The position numbers and the translations under genes were made by a program. Shown here piece by piece: positions 1-8,459 of a stretch of 64,000 nucleotides of DNA; position 1 is the first letter of the stretch, and each line of letters begins with the position of its first letter. The notes under the pieces are model-generated. The model was not told where the DNA came from, made no database searches, and saw only the letters and a program-made list of their open reading frames with translations. Origin of the DNA: an uncultured Bacilli bacterium (GTDB taxonomy: Bacteria > Bacillota_I > Bacilli_A > RF39 > UBA660); the NCBI GenBank assembly GCA_910576925.1, contig CAJTKB010000002.1, positions 36,997 to 100,996 on the forward strand, written 5' to 3'.

Positions 1-352
1 CAACTTCAATTTCTTCTGGTGTATATCCAGCTTTTAAATCAGGAAAAACACCATTATCATTATTTTCTTCTATCCAATCACTAAAGTCTTCATAAAAACC
101 ACTATTATTAATTTGATTTTGTACTTCTTCACTAAAATCAAAGGTACTAGCAACTACAAATATAATTTGTCTTTTACTTGAACCATCTACATATTTAGTA
201 ACTATTCTTTTAGAAGGAACATCCTCTATCGAAAAACTATTCGATTCTTCATCAAGAAAGTTGATACCTAAATTATTAAGTTTTTTCAAGTAAGGGCAAG
301 TAATTATATAATCTCTTATGCTACTTATTAAGTATTTCTTTTCGTTATCCAC
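1..352 (-). CDS. Phage head-tail joining / minor capsid 3-like protein, partial
   Basis: Open frame from a GTG at 352 running off the left edge, so only about the first 117 residues are visible. The start GTG overlaps the TAA of the preceding gene (GTGGATAA), a translational-coupling arrangement. The visible part reads roughly VDNEKKYLISSIRDYI..., with a YVDGSSKRQ segment, an FVVAS strand and a DFSDWIEENN helix. This pattern is known in the small head-tail joining proteins of Siphoviridae (Minor_capsid_3, sometimes misnamed chloramphenicol resistance protein). It belongs to the head-completion set with the three genes to its right and probably forms the tail-terminator side of the neck. The family call is from remembered family pattern; the C-terminus is not seen. 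Confidence 0.72.
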   Translation of the reverse strand, partial: MDNEKKYLISSIRDYIITCPYLKKLNNLGINFLDEESNSFSIEDVPSKRIVTKYVDGSSKRQIIFVVASTFDFSEEVQNQINNSGFYEDFSDWIEENNDNGVFPDLKAGYTPEEIEV

Positions 353-788
353 TTTTCCCTCTTGTATTCACGTATTGTTGCACCATAGATACTATTTCTT
401 CACTTTTATCAGCCCACATTCTATCAGTCCAAAAAGCTCCCCTTAAAGGTCCATCAGTATAATTTAAATCAACGTTTGTTAATTCCTTCAATGTATTTGG
501 TCTTGACCAAAAACCATAATTAGGATTATAAAAAGCTCCTTTTTGAGTAATAGGATCTATCATCAATTTGCCATTCCATAAATATAACGCTTGAGGTGAT
601 AAATAATGTATATAGTCTATTCCTATCGAAACGTTAGCTATGAATATTCCTTTATATTTTGGGGTATATGGTTCTGAAAACTCATATATCTTTTCTGTAA
701 AGAATAATTGATTAGCTCCATCAAAGCCATATTGTTTCTGAAATTCTTTAAAAGACATCATATCAAGTTCTACATATATTTCTTTCAT
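345..788 (-). CDS. Phage minor capsid protein 2-like
   Basis: A 147-residue protein whose C-terminal LRGAFWTDRMWADK segment and overall size match the Minor_capsid_2 family of head-tail joining proteins in temperate phages of Bacillota. It probably acts in the neck, at the connector between portal and tail. It overlaps the next gene's start by 8 bases and touches the upstream gene at 788 (1-base overlap), so the head-completion genes are translated as a coupled set. No signal peptide or membrane segment is present. The family is recognised from pattern only; tail completion is inferred from position. Confidence 0.68.
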   Translation of the reverse strand: MKEIYVELDMMSFKEFQKQYGFDGANQLFFTEKIYEFSEPYTPKYKGIFIANVSIGIDYIHYLSPQALYLWNGKLMIDPITQKGAFYNPNYGFWSRPNTLKELTNVDLNYTDGPLRGAFWTDRMWADKSEEIVSMVQQYVNTRGKSG

Positions 789-1129
789 TAACTGCCACCT
801 ATTAGCATAGAATCTAAATCACTACCACAACTATAATTATTAATTGTTGTAATGGTGATTACTTCATCATAACTATTTAATTCTGTTATAGTTTCTCTGA
901 TATCCTCTGCTACACCTTTCACAACTCTATTTTTCTTCTCTATTTTAAAATCATTTGGAATTTTGTCTTTGGGAATAATAATGTTGATAGAGTCATTAGT
1001 AACTACACCTTTTCCTGATACAGATATACCATCTGTTCCGTACCAAAATACACCTTCAATTGTTTTCTTTGGATAAGTACCATCTTTATTTTGCTTTCCA
1101 AAAATGGTTATTGTATGTGGAAAATCCAT
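788..1129 (-). CDS. Phage minor capsid protein 1-like (head closure)
   Basis: A 113-residue beta-rich protein beginning MDFPHTITIFGK, with a GVFWYGTDGISVSGKGV stretch and a following IIIPKD strand. This layout is typical of Minor_capsid_1 / head-closure proteins, which seal the filled capsid and form the tail-docking surface. It lies directly between a connector-like gene (1-base spacing at 1130) and minor capsid 2, the usual order capsid, connector, closure, joining. No catalytic motif is seen or expected. Function is inferred from family resemblance and gene order. Confidence 0.66.
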   Translation of the reverse strand: MDFPHTITIFGKQNKDGTYPKKTIEGVFWYGTDGISVSGKGVVTNDSINIIIPKDKIPNDFKIEKKNRVVKGVAEDIRETITELNSYDEVITITTINNYSCGSDLDSMLIGGS

Positions 1130-1528
1130 TTAAACACCTCTAAATAGCAATTTTTCATCAATATGTTCTTTACATATCCTGTATATATCACTATTTATTT
1201 CTTTTTCTGTTTTAATTTGAGCATTTTGATATTGCGTGTTATTTGTATAAGATATAGAACGTGGACCAAGCGTTTCACTTACTATTTGTTTATTGCTTGT
1301 ATCTGCATTTATTACTTTAGTTTTTAATATCTCTTGATTATATAGAAGTTCTGCAATTAAGCAAGTAGCATCTTTTATATCATCGTTTATATTATCTCTA
1401 TTTATTCGATTAAGAGTATAATATTTAACTTTGCTACTTGCTTCTTTTGCAATTCTTTTAAAGGCTTTATTTGGTATGACGTTGCTTCTAAAATCATCAA
1501 TATAGTAATTATAGTCTATATATTCCAT
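1130..1528 (-). CDS. Phage head-tail connector (gp6-like adaptor)
   Basis: A 132-residue, mostly helical protein immediately downstream of the capsid and coiled-coil genes. Helical adaptors of this size (HK97 gp6 / SPP1 gp15 type) bind under the portal and start the neck. The fold is suggested by an N-terminal helix pair, a central ISETLGPRS-type turn and a C-terminal helix ending in LLFRGV, a feature common at the end of such adaptors. The next gene starts at 1129, so translation is coupled. The call rests on position and size; sequence motifs in this family are weak. Confidence 0.6.
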   Translation of the reverse strand: MEYIDYNYYIDDFRSNVIPNKAFKRIAKEASSKVKYYTLNRINRDNINDDIKDATCLIAELLYNQEILKTKVINADTSNKQIVSETLGPRSISYTNNTQYQNAQIKTEKEINSDIYRICKEHIDEKLLFRGV

Positions 1529-1543
1529 ACCTTTTTCACCTCT

Positions 1544-1861
1544 CTATTTTTTATCTTTTTCAGATGATTTTTTTAGTTCTTCAACTTGTTTTTCAAGTTC
1601 TGATACTTTATTTAAAGCTTCTTCTTTTAATGTTTTTTCAACATTAATTTGTTCTTTTAGTTCTTCAACTTGTTTTTCAAGTTCTGATACTTTATTTAAA
1701 GCTTCTTCTTTTAATGTTTTTTCAACATTAATTTGTTCTTTTAGTTCTTCAACTTGTTTTTCAAGTTCTGATACTTCTCCTTGAAGCCCTATAACTACAT
1801 TATTATCATTTAAGGGCGTTTTACTATTATTAACGCCCATGCCTATAAATGTACTCATCAT
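1544..1861 (-). CDS. Coiled-coil protein built from 28-residue tandem repeats
   Basis: A 105-residue protein between the major capsid gene and the connector. Residues 1-29 are non-repetitive (MMSTFIGMGVNNSK...), then a 28-residue unit starting VSELEKQVEELKEQ occurs twice in full (30-57 and 58-85) and once in part (86-97), ending KSSEKDKK. The heptad spacing of Leu/Val predicts a long parallel coiled coil. Two ATGs in tandem follow a good ribosome site (AGAGGTG). Genes at this position may encode capsid decoration or head-fibre-like proteins, so an elongated surface fibre is possible, but I recognise no family. The identical DNA repeats suggest recent expansion. Confidence 0.6.
   Translation of the reverse strand: MMSTFIGMGVNNSKTPLNDNNVVIGLQGEVSELEKQVEELKEQINVEKTLKEEALNKVSELEKQVEELKEQINVEKTLKEEALNKVSELEKQVEELKKSSEKDKK
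1571..1774 (-). repeat. 84-bp perfect in-frame tandem repeat
   Basis: Two full 84-bp copies (1691-1774 and 1607-1690) and a 36-bp partial copy (1571-1606) read identically at the DNA level, including third codon positions. Each unit encodes 28 residues, a whole number of heptads, so copy-number change preserves both frame and coiled-coil register. Confidence 0.9.
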
Positions 1862-1873
1862 TTCACCTCTTTC

Positions 1874-2725
1874 TTAAGCTTTATGAGAACAATAAACACC
1901 TGCTAATTTATTCTCATAAACATGTGCATATAAATTATTATTACGATATTTAAATACATTATCATCACCATCTTGATCCTCATCTGGTGTAAAGTATTTA
2001 ATATATTGTTCCATGTGTGATACTACTGCACTTCTTTCTACACATAAAAAGTTAATTTCTTTACCATCTTCAGCCTTAACATATCCATATTCTGTTTTAC
2101 CATCATTTAATTTAATTTTGGTATACATTCTAGACTGTGGAATTTCAATAATTTGTGAAAATTTATTTAATACCTCTTTAGACTTATAAGAATCTAAATC
2201 ACTAACTAATGCTCTATTAGTAGGTGTAATAAATAAAATTCTGTTTTCTGGATCCACTTCGTCCTCATCCATTTTATTTGTACAAGCACGTAAAGCAGCT
2301 ATTACACTTGCTCCATCTGTTAAATTTTCCTCTTTAACACTTATACCTACAACACCAGCTATTTTTGCAATTCTTGCTGCATCAGTTTCAGGAACAACTT
2401 TAGTTCTAATAAACTCACTTGATAGCTTTGCAAATGGTAATCTTAATGCCTCTACATTATCTAATCTATCAATACGTAAATCTTGTGAACGCTCTTTATC
2501 ATATTTAATAGTTTCCCATCTAAATGTTGTAAACCCTTTTGTATAGCCTGTATTTCTGTCAAAATCTCCTAAAGCATCCATATCTAATTTTGCAACTTTT
2601 ATTTCTCCGTTGTCACCACGTTTTATTGTTGCTTCATCACCCTCTAAAATAGCAGTTTTTGAAGCCTGTTTGTACACTTTATCTAATAATGGTAGATACT
2701 TTGTACTTAACTCAATATTATTCAT
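1874..2725 (-). CDS. Phage major capsid protein (HK97-fold type)
   Basis: A 283-residue protein directly downstream of the scaffold gene, in the normal position for the major coat protein. It contains the segments RWETIKYDKERSQDLRIDRLD (spine-helix-like), ADRAR-type charged helices, a DEDEVDPENRILFITPTN strand and a C-terminal NLYAHVYENKLAGVYCSHKA, typical of capsid proteins in phages of Clostridia. No N-terminal delta domain or prohead protease gene is present, so assembly should rely on the separate scaffold protein at 2743-3282. It would be the most abundant structural protein. Ribosome site AGAAAGGAATG precedes the ATG. Confidence 0.8.
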   Translation of the reverse strand: MNNIELSTKYLPLLDKVYKQASKTAILEGDEATIKRGDNGEIKVAKLDMDALGDFDRNTGYTKGFTTFRWETIKYDKERSQDLRIDRLDNVEALRLPFAKLSSEFIRTKVVPETDAARIAKIAGVVGISVKEENLTDGASVIAALRACTNKMDEDEVDPENRILFITPTNRALVSDLDSYKSKEVLNKFSQIIEIPQSRMYTKIKLNDGKTEYGYVKAEDGKEINFLCVERSAVVSHMEQYIKYFTPDEDQDGDDNVFKYRNNNLYAHVYENKLAGVYCSHKA

Positions 2726-2742
2726 ATAATATCATTCCTTTC

Positions 2743-3282
2743 TTATTTTTTCTCTTCAGTTAATCCCATAATTTTTAATACATCATCCATAGAACTATCG
2801 TTTGTAGGTGCTGTTGGTGTTGTTGAAAAGCTAGGATTTGCTACATCACTCATAAATGAGTTAGCATCACTTTTCTTTAGTTCTTCTAGCCACTCCTTAG
2901 CACCTTGGAAAGATTTAGACTCTTCATCGTATTTAAAATCTTTTTCGTTAAATTTTGCTATTACTCCAGTCTTAGCCATTTCACTCGAAAATTTAACATC
3001 ATTAAAAAAAGCATCCATTCTTTCCTTACGAATACTCTTTTCTTTCTCTGCTTTCTGATTTTCCACTAACTCATTATATTTAGTTTCCCAATCAGTAGCA
3101 GATTGTTTGATACTATCAATATCCATATCTTTATATGATTGAATCTTCTTATTAGCATCTTCTACTTGTTTTTTAAGATTAGTAATTTCTTCCTTATCTT
3201 TGGTAACAAGTTTACCATGTTCAGCCATAATTGTATCGATTGTTTCATCTTCCAATTCTAAGCCTTTTAAAAATTCACGCAT
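2743..3282 (-). CDS. Phage capsid scaffolding protein (GP20 family)
   Basis: A 179-residue acidic, coiled-coil-rich protein beginning MREFLKGLELEDETIDTIM, with the phrase EITNLKKQVEDANKKI and a Ser/Thr/Pro-rich linker before the conserved-looking end MDDVLKIMGLTEEKK. This matches phage minor structural protein GP20, the internal scaffold that guides prohead assembly and is then lost. I chose the ATG at 3282 because GGGAGAG lies just upstream; the open frame continues to 3366 but that extension (rich in Trp, Arg, His) has no ribosome site and overlaps a hairpin. It precedes the capsid gene by 17 bases. Confidence 0.82.
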   Translation of the reverse strand: MREFLKGLELEDETIDTIMAEHGKLVTKDKEEITNLKKQVEDANKKIQSYKDMDIDSIKQSATDWETKYNELVENQKAEKEKSIRKERMDAFFNDVKFSSEMAKTGVIAKFNEKDFKYDEESKSFQGAKEWLEELKKSDANSFMSDVANPSFSTTPTAPTNDSSMDDVLKIMGLTEEKK

Positions 3283-3304
3283 TATATTCTCTCCCTTCGC
3301 TTTT

Positions 3305-3366
3305 TTTCGTGGTCTCGTCCACGTGTGAATTAAATATTTGTTAGTCCTAACGTTGCTATACCACAC
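3305..3366. other. Leader segment with short hairpin upstream of scaffold gene
   Basis: Between the terminator and the scaffold ribosome site there is a short inverted repeat (CGTGG/CCACG around 3308-3323) and a less AT-rich stretch than its surroundings. It may be a promoter or processing site that restarts expression of the abundant head proteins after the terminator at 3367-3392. No clear promoter boxes were found. Confidence 0.3.
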
Positions 3367-3392
3367 GAAAAAAGCCGATATTTTTTATCGAC
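3367..3392 (-). terminator. Rho-independent terminator before the scaffold-capsid genes
   Basis: On the minus strand GTCGATA pairs with TATCGGC (one G-T wobble) around a five-base loop, followed by TTTTTT. It follows the small gene at 3420-3674 and sits inside the late operon, so it probably lowers readthrough from the packaging genes and separates them from scaffold and capsid expression. Confidence 0.7.
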
Positions 3393-3419
3393 TTAGTACT
3401 TTTATAGTGCTTATAAATT

Positions 3420-3674
3420 TTAATAATATTCATTTGGTATTTTTATAGTAGATATCCCAACTATATAATAAAATATTTTAAATTGATTTTGATTCAATTC
3501 ATTTCTAAACTTTTGAAATTTTTCCTTAGAATTATATTCTTTCAAGAATTTTTCCATGTTATCATTTATTTTATTATTTAAAGCTATTTTATCAATTTTT
3601 TTTGTCTTATTATGCATAAGTTTATCAACTATATATTTTAATTGCTCATCAGTAAAGTCAAATATTATATTCAT
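3420..3674 (-). CDS. Small protein of unknown function paired with the ADP-ribosyltransferase
   Basis: An 84-residue protein, MNIIFDFTDEQLKYIVDKLM..., charged and helical, with no recognised domain, signal or membrane segment. Its ATG overlaps the stop of the upstream ADP-ribosyltransferase gene by 4 bases, so the two are translationally coupled, and a terminator follows directly. Such tight pairing next to a putative toxin-like enzyme could mean an immunity or regulatory partner, but that is inference only; it may equally be an unrelated structural accessory. Confidence 0.55.
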   Translation of the reverse strand: MNIIFDFTDEQLKYIVDKLMHNKTKKIDKIALNNKINDNMEKFLKEYNSKEKFQKFRNELNQNQFKIFYYIVGISTIKIPNEYY

Positions 3675-4528
3675 TTCAATACCTCCACATCAATATTGAG
3701 TTGATTGTATCCATAATCATCTACTACATTATAAGCTTTTAATATTTTATATTTAGTATTAGTGTTAAGTACGGCTTCACTCTCTTCTATATTTTTAGTC
3801 ACAAAACAATTTGTTCCTTTCTTTATGTATGTATTTAATTTTACTACATTATCTTTAAAAATGCTATTATCAGTTAAACTTACACTCATAAATCCTTTAT
3901 TAGTTATTATTTTGCCAATATTTTCATTTATTTTAGATGAACCGTTTTCAAATTCTTTTTTTGCTCTTTCACGAGATATACTTATGCCAAATTCTTCTTT
4001 TAAATAATCCTCTCCTACAAATCTAGATGCTTTTACATCACAATCTAATTTGTTTTTAGAAATTACATTCTGCAACATTTCCTTAGTTTTCCTTTGCTCA
4101 AAATTCATTTCTAATTCAGAATTTCTTAAGCAATTATTTATACCCATAGCATAATCAGTTGCTATAAATCCATTATTATAATCATATAACCTTTCTTCTT
4201 GCTCTTTTGTAATATTTTGTTTTAAAGACATTTCGTTAAACGTATCATTATCAAGCTGATTATAATCATTTTCATTAAATGTCTTTTGATTATCAATTTC
4301 TTTTTTATGCTCAATAGGAGTAGCTAAATCTTCTTTTACTTTCAATTCAGCTTTCTTTTGCTCTAAAGATTTCTTCTTTTGAAATAATTCGTCTATTCTT
4401 TTAGCAATATCAATTTGTTTTGTATTGAATTTTCTGCTTTCTTTCATCGCAGTTGCTAAGTCTTGCCCTTCTTTAATAAAAATACGACGTCCGCCTACTG
4501 TACGCCATACGCCACCTATATCATCCAT
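3671..4528 (-). CDS. Phage mono-ADP-ribosyltransferase (R-S-E class)
   Basis: About 285 residues. The N-terminus carries the GVWRTVGGRRIFIKEGQ motif often attached to phage head-module proteins. The C-terminal half (roughly 120-285) looks like an ADP-ribosyltransferase exoenzyme domain: Arg in KASRFVG (residue 169 from this start), the central GFMSVS (STS-like, about 213-217) and the ESE triplet (about 249-251; E-x-E), all needed for NAD binding and transfer to protein targets. It lies between the minor head gene and scaffold, where phages may carry internal virion enzymes injected with DNA. I chose the ATG at 4528 with AAGGAAG upstream; a GTG at 4537 overlaps the previous stop. Target unknown. 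Confidence 0.72.
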   Translation of the reverse strand: MDDIGGVWRTVGGRRIFIKEGQDLATAMKESRKFNTKQIDIAKRIDELFQKKKSLEQKKAELKVKEDLATPIEHKKEIDNQKTFNENDYNQLDNDTFNEMSLKQNITKEQEERLYDYNNGFIATDYAMGINNCLRNSELEMNFEQRKTKEMLQNVISKNKLDCDVKASRFVGEDYLKEEFGISISRERAKKEFENGSSKINENIGKIITNKGFMSVSLTDNSIFKDNVVKLNTYIKKGTNCFVTKNIEESEAVLNTNTKYKILKAYNVVDDYGYNQLNIDVEVLK

Positions 4529-4533
4529 TTTTA

Positions 4534-5682
4534 TCACTTCCTTTTGACTACTCGTTCTCTAGCAAAATCTCTATGTAATCCATTATCTTTTAAGAACTTT
4601 GTATATCGAGGTAAAAACTTTTGTTCTTTTTTCTTCCACTTTTTGTAATTTTCTTCATTACCTAGTTGTTTAAAAACATCTTGTTTAGTTCTACATTTTC
4701 TTATGTATCTTTCTTTGATTCTTTGCTGTTCTTCTAACTCTACTTGTATTTTGTTATCTCCATAATCAAAATATTCTGATTTAGGTTTATCTATTCCAAT
4801 AAAAAATGGCCAAAATTTGTGTCTACAATTAACTCCTCCGAGTCCTAAAATATCTCCATATCCTGTTGCTTCGTAAAAATTCTCATATTCATCATCAGAA
4901 CCATCTAACTTATAAATCTTTCCTTGCCAAGAATAATGATTTGAAAAAGGTACTTTCCCATCTCCTAGTCTAGCTCCTAAATGTGAAGATACTTCTACAT
5001 ATTCAGCACCTAACTCTTTTGTTATCTGTTCTGCACCTTTATTATGAGTTTGATAGATAGCTGTTAACATATCACGTCTTACTACACTTTCTAAAGTCAT
5101 TTGATAGATTGTTCTATCTTTTCTTTTATATGTAGCTCCTTTAATACCATCATCTACCATTTTCTCTATCGCTCTAGTAATTGCAGTATTATAGTCGTAT
5201 ATTCCTGTTCCGATTTCTAATCTTGCTTGATTTAATGCATTCATATATGCTTTTTTGGTACTTTCTATTGCTTTAGTGTTGATCATTTTAAATATTTCTT
5301 TAGTATCAGTATAAGAATTATTAATTGCGTGATTTATTGTTTTTGATTGTAGCAAAGTATTATAGGCTATATTAATAGCTCCTTTATCGTTTAAAAAATC
5401 TATTCTTTCTTTTGAAATACTTCCATATCCCGCTTCTTTTAATAACCTTTTTATTTCTTTTTCTGATATATAGCTATATTTTGAAATGATTCTAATTGCT
5501 TCTTTATCTAATGCTCCTATTTCTTCTAATTTCTTAAAGTACCAATCCAGACTATTTCTAATTGTTACATCTTCATTTACAGCAAAAAAACTTGCTATCT
5601 TAAGTAACAAGTCGTGTTCTATATTTTGATATATTTCTATGATAGGTTGCGCTAGAGCTTTTAATTCTTCATCTGTTTTCAT
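4534..5682 (-). CDS. Phage minor head protein (minor capsid 2 / MuF-like)
   Basis: A 382-residue protein directly after the portal gene, the standard place for the minor head (SPP1 gp7 / MuF-like) protein, which binds the portal inside the capsid. The N-terminal 200 residues are helical; the C-terminal half has a RRDMLTAIYQTHNKGAEQ helix, a SSHLGAR segment and a GGVNCRHKFWPFF motif typical of Phage_min_cap2. Cysteine and histidines there resemble those of MuF domains. It starts 4 bases after the portal gene's end and its TGA overlaps the GTG of the ADP-ribosyltransferase gene. Function by family and position. Confidence 0.8.
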   Translation of the reverse strand: MKTDEELKALAQPIIEIYQNIEHDLLLKIASFFAVNEDVTIRNSLDWYFKKLEEIGALDKEAIRIISKYSYISEKEIKRLLKEAGYGSISKERIDFLNDKGAINIAYNTLLQSKTINHAINNSYTDTKEIFKMINTKAIESTKKAYMNALNQARLEIGTGIYDYNTAITRAIEKMVDDGIKGATYKRKDRTIYQMTLESVVRRDMLTAIYQTHNKGAEQITKELGAEYVEVSSHLGARLGDGKVPFSNHYSWQGKIYKLDGSDDEYENFYEATGYGDILGLGGVNCRHKFWPFFIGIDKPKSEYFDYGDNKIQVELEEQQRIKERYIRKCRTKQDVFKQLGNEENYKKWKKKEQKFLPRYTKFLKDNGLHRDFARERVVKRK

Positions 5683-5686
5683 CTAA

Positions 5687-7090
5687 CTATTCCTCTTCTT
5701 CTAGTGGCTCTTCTTCTTTTTTAGGACTTCTCTTTTCCATCTTCTTAATAAAAGCTAAAGCTTCTTCTTCGGACCAGTCACGAGTTATCTTAAAATACTC
5801 TACTTTATCAATAATATCTTGATTTAATTCAAGTTGTGCTTGCTTTTGTAGCATTTCTTTATCTTTTAAAATGCTATCATCCCAAGAAAAAGATGTATCA
5901 TAGCTATTTGCTACAGGGATACCATATAACTTACATAATACATAAATACCATATATTAAATCTTCTATAGCTGTTTGTAAAGAAGTTTGTATATCACTTA
6001 CTGTAACATAATAATCTTGTTTAGATGATTCTATTTCTGTTGCGGTCTTAGCAATGTTATCCATTTTGGAAAGAACACCAAAAGAAAGCCCCATTTCACT
6101 CTCTGCTTGTCTAAGTAATTCATTTAATCCATTAAACAAAGAGGTATCTCTTATTTCTGGGCTAAATACATTCCACTCCTTTTCTGATTCAGAATCTAAC
6201 ATTCTATATAATCGATTTTTACCTTTAGGTAACTTAGGCTTACCATTTTTATCAGGTTCAAATAATGATACATCAGCATCAATTGCCAGCTCACTACCCT
6301 CATATTCCCATAATGTTCTGGAAAATTGTTTATCTATTTCTTCTAATGTTCCTATTGCATTATGGAATATTGCAACACCCATAGGACTATTGTTATCAAT
6401 AGTATTAGCATTTCTCATTGTAAAGAAACCACCAATTAATCTATCAACATTATCTATTTGTGCTACTTCTTCTAAATCTTTCCACTTCTCAACAGATTTT
6501 AAATCTATCTTTGTAGAAAGTACTACACCATTTCCTTGCCCTTTATATGCTATGTTTTTAATATGAACTGATGTATCAATCAATTCGTTATATTCAAGTC
6601 TTGTATATACATCATTTCCTTTTGTAAATTGATCTATTATTATTATCCCTAACAATTCACCTGTATCATCGAACTTAAAAGGAATAAACTTATCTCCTTG
6701 AATTACTGTAACTTTAATCTTCCCATTTTCATAAGTTGGTTTAAAAAACATACTACCTTTAGCAATCCCATATTCTGTATATTTTCTTATATTTCTGATA
6801 AATCTTTGATATATCTTATCAATATTTTTGTCACTGCATGAACTTTTAAATTCAATAGTTACTGCCTTTGATACTTTTTCACATGTAGTTTTAGCAATGT
6901 GCAATGATTTCACTTCTTTAGATTGCCAAGAAGCATTACCATTAAAAATATCTGACCATATCTTTATTGCATCTAACATTTCTTTTGAAGTTTCTGTATC
7001 TAAATTAAAATCAGATATTACTTTATTGTAATCAAACATGTTCTTCCACCAACCTTTTATTGTATTTACTATTCTATTAATCATCTTCAT
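5687..7090 (-). CDS. Phage portal protein (A118 / SPP1-like family)
   Basis: A 467-residue protein following the large terminase gene. The beginning MINRIVNTIKGWWKNMF, the IWSDIFNGNASW segment, and the region SMFFKPTYENGKIKV...VIQGDKFIPF resemble the A118-type portal proteins of Listeria and Clostridium phages. The portal is the twelve-subunit ring through which DNA is packaged and ejected. The C-terminus is acidic (KKEEEPLEEEE). The start overlaps the terminase stop by 14 bases; ATG codons at residue 1 and 3 are both possible. Confidence 0.85.
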   Translation of the reverse strand: MKMINRIVNTIKGWWKNMFDYNKVISDFNLDTETSKEMLDAIKIWSDIFNGNASWQSKEVKSLHIAKTTCEKVSKAVTIEFKSSCSDKNIDKIYQRFIRNIRKYTEYGIAKGSMFFKPTYENGKIKVTVIQGDKFIPFKFDDTGELLGIIIIDQFTKGNDVYTRLEYNELIDTSVHIKNIAYKGQGNGVVLSTKIDLKSVEKWKDLEEVAQIDNVDRLIGGFFTMRNANTIDNNSPMGVAIFHNAIGTLEEIDKQFSRTLWEYEGSELAIDADVSLFEPDKNGKPKLPKGKNRLYRMLDSESEKEWNVFSPEIRDTSLFNGLNELLRQAESEMGLSFGVLSKMDNIAKTATEIESSKQDYYVTVSDIQTSLQTAIEDLIYGIYVLCKLYGIPVANSYDTSFSWDDSILKDKEMLQKQAQLELNQDIIDKVEYFKITRDWSEEEALAFIKKMEKRSPKKEEEPLEEEE

Positions 7091-8459
7091 CTACCTCATT
7101 ACTATCATCAGATATTTTCAACATTGGAAGTAATCTTTTGATAATTCTCCATAATCCCATAATTGAATATCTTTCCGCATCACAACAATGGTCATCCTTT
7201 TTTATTGGTACTTCTCTACCTTTATCTAATAAGTCCTCATCATATTTATATAGATATTTCTCTTCAATTAAATGTTTTTGTTTAGGAGATAAAAAAAGAC
7301 GTCTGAATGACAATAATTTTTGGACTCTACTAATTCCTAAATCAACATCATTTTTAGCATCTTTTATTTTTGTATCTGAACATACTCTCTTTATTTCTTC
7401 TGCTAGACCTTTAGCAGATGGATCTATATATGCTGTAGTAACTTTAAGTCCTGTTTCTACTTCTATTTTATCTTTGAAATCTTTAAAGTCTTTAGCATAT
7501 TCACTTGGACTTTTTTGTTTACCTTCATCTCTACCACTATGATAATATTCGTCAACACCTCTAACACACTTATCTGCATAATCAAAACCAAAGCATTCAT
7601 AAGTTGTAGCATTCATCTGTCCATAATCGACACCTATTATCAAGGTGTTCATATTCTTTAAATTTTCCTTAGTTATTTCTTTTATATGTTCATCTTCATT
7701 AAACATATAATAAATAACTTCATCTATTCCTATACATAATCCTAGCCATAACCATTGATACATCTTAAAATCTAAATTCTTTAGTATTTCTGCTGATTCT
7801 ATCAGCTTTCTACCTAACCAAGACTGTGGAACATCTCTATAATCAGTATGAATATGAATACAATCAGGACGCTGTATCATTTTTTCTAACCATTTCATAA
7901 TAGGTGCTTTAGAATTTTTAGGAGGATTAAAGTAATACTCCATAACAAAGTTATCATCATTACCACGAATAAAAGTTGCTTCTATATTCTGCAACTCATC
8001 CTCTCCATCACCCTTATCAAAAAATTCTGTTAACTCGTCTATTTCTACTAATACAATAGGTCTATCTTCATCTATCATACCTTTAGTATCATCTATCGAA
8101 TCATTTCCTGTGAAATAAATAGTATTTCCAGTTGGCTTATAAGTTATTTGCATTGGACTTACAGTTATCTTAAAATCCTTTTTATTTAATCCTAATCTAG
8201 TAATAGCCCTCTTGCATTCTGCAAATACTGTTTTTTTTAACTTATTATGAAACTTTCTCATAACTACAACTGAGCCTGGTTTTTTGTCTATTATGGTTCT
8301 GACCGCCTTTAATCCACCCCGACTTGATTTTGTTCCTGCACGTCCGCTTGTATATATTTGATGAGTATCAATATTGTCATTAAAATTAGGATAATATTTT
8401 GGAATAATTAAATCACTCAACTTAATTGTTTTTTTGTTTTTAAAATTTAGGCAAGTCAT
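7077..8459 (-). CDS. Phage terminase large subunit
   Basis: A 460-residue packaging ATPase/nuclease. Residues around 36-48 give the variant Walker A (TSGRAGTKSSRGG), Walker B acidic residues occur in RPIVLVEIDELTEF (about 130-145), and the nuclease domain has GVDYGQMNATT (about 276-286), a TAYIDPSAKG motif and KDDHCCDAERYSIM near 430, the usual three acidic positions of the RNase H-like fold. It drives DNA into proheads with the small subunit encoded just upstream, with which it overlaps by 20 bases. PBSX/Terminase_3 type. Confidence 0.9.
   Translation of the reverse strand: MTCLNFKNKKTIKLSDLIIPKYYPNFNDNIDTHQIYTSGRAGTKSSRGGLKAVRTIIDKKPGSVVVMRKFHNKLKKTVFAECKRAITRLGLNKKDFKITVSPMQITYKPTGNTIYFTGNDSIDDTKGMIDEDRPIVLVEIDELTEFFDKGDGEDELQNIEATFIRGNDDNFVMEYYFNPPKNSKAPIMKWLEKMIQRPDCIHIHTDYRDVPQSWLGRKLIESAEILKNLDFKMYQWLWLGLCIGIDEVIYYMFNEDEHIKEITKENLKNMNTLIIGVDYGQMNATTYECFGFDYADKCVRGVDEYYHSGRDEGKQKSPSEYAKDFKDFKDKIEVETGLKVTTAYIDPSAKGLAEEIKRVCSDTKIKDAKNDVDLGISRVQKLLSFRRLFLSPKQKHLIEEKYLYKYDEDLLDKGREVPIKKDDHCCDAERYSIMGLWRIIKRLLPMLKISDDSNEVDEDD

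Noticed and set aside
1571..1774. Short tandem repeats considered as a CRISPR array
   Set aside because: Units are directly adjacent with no spacers, lie in frame inside a gene and encode a coiled coil.
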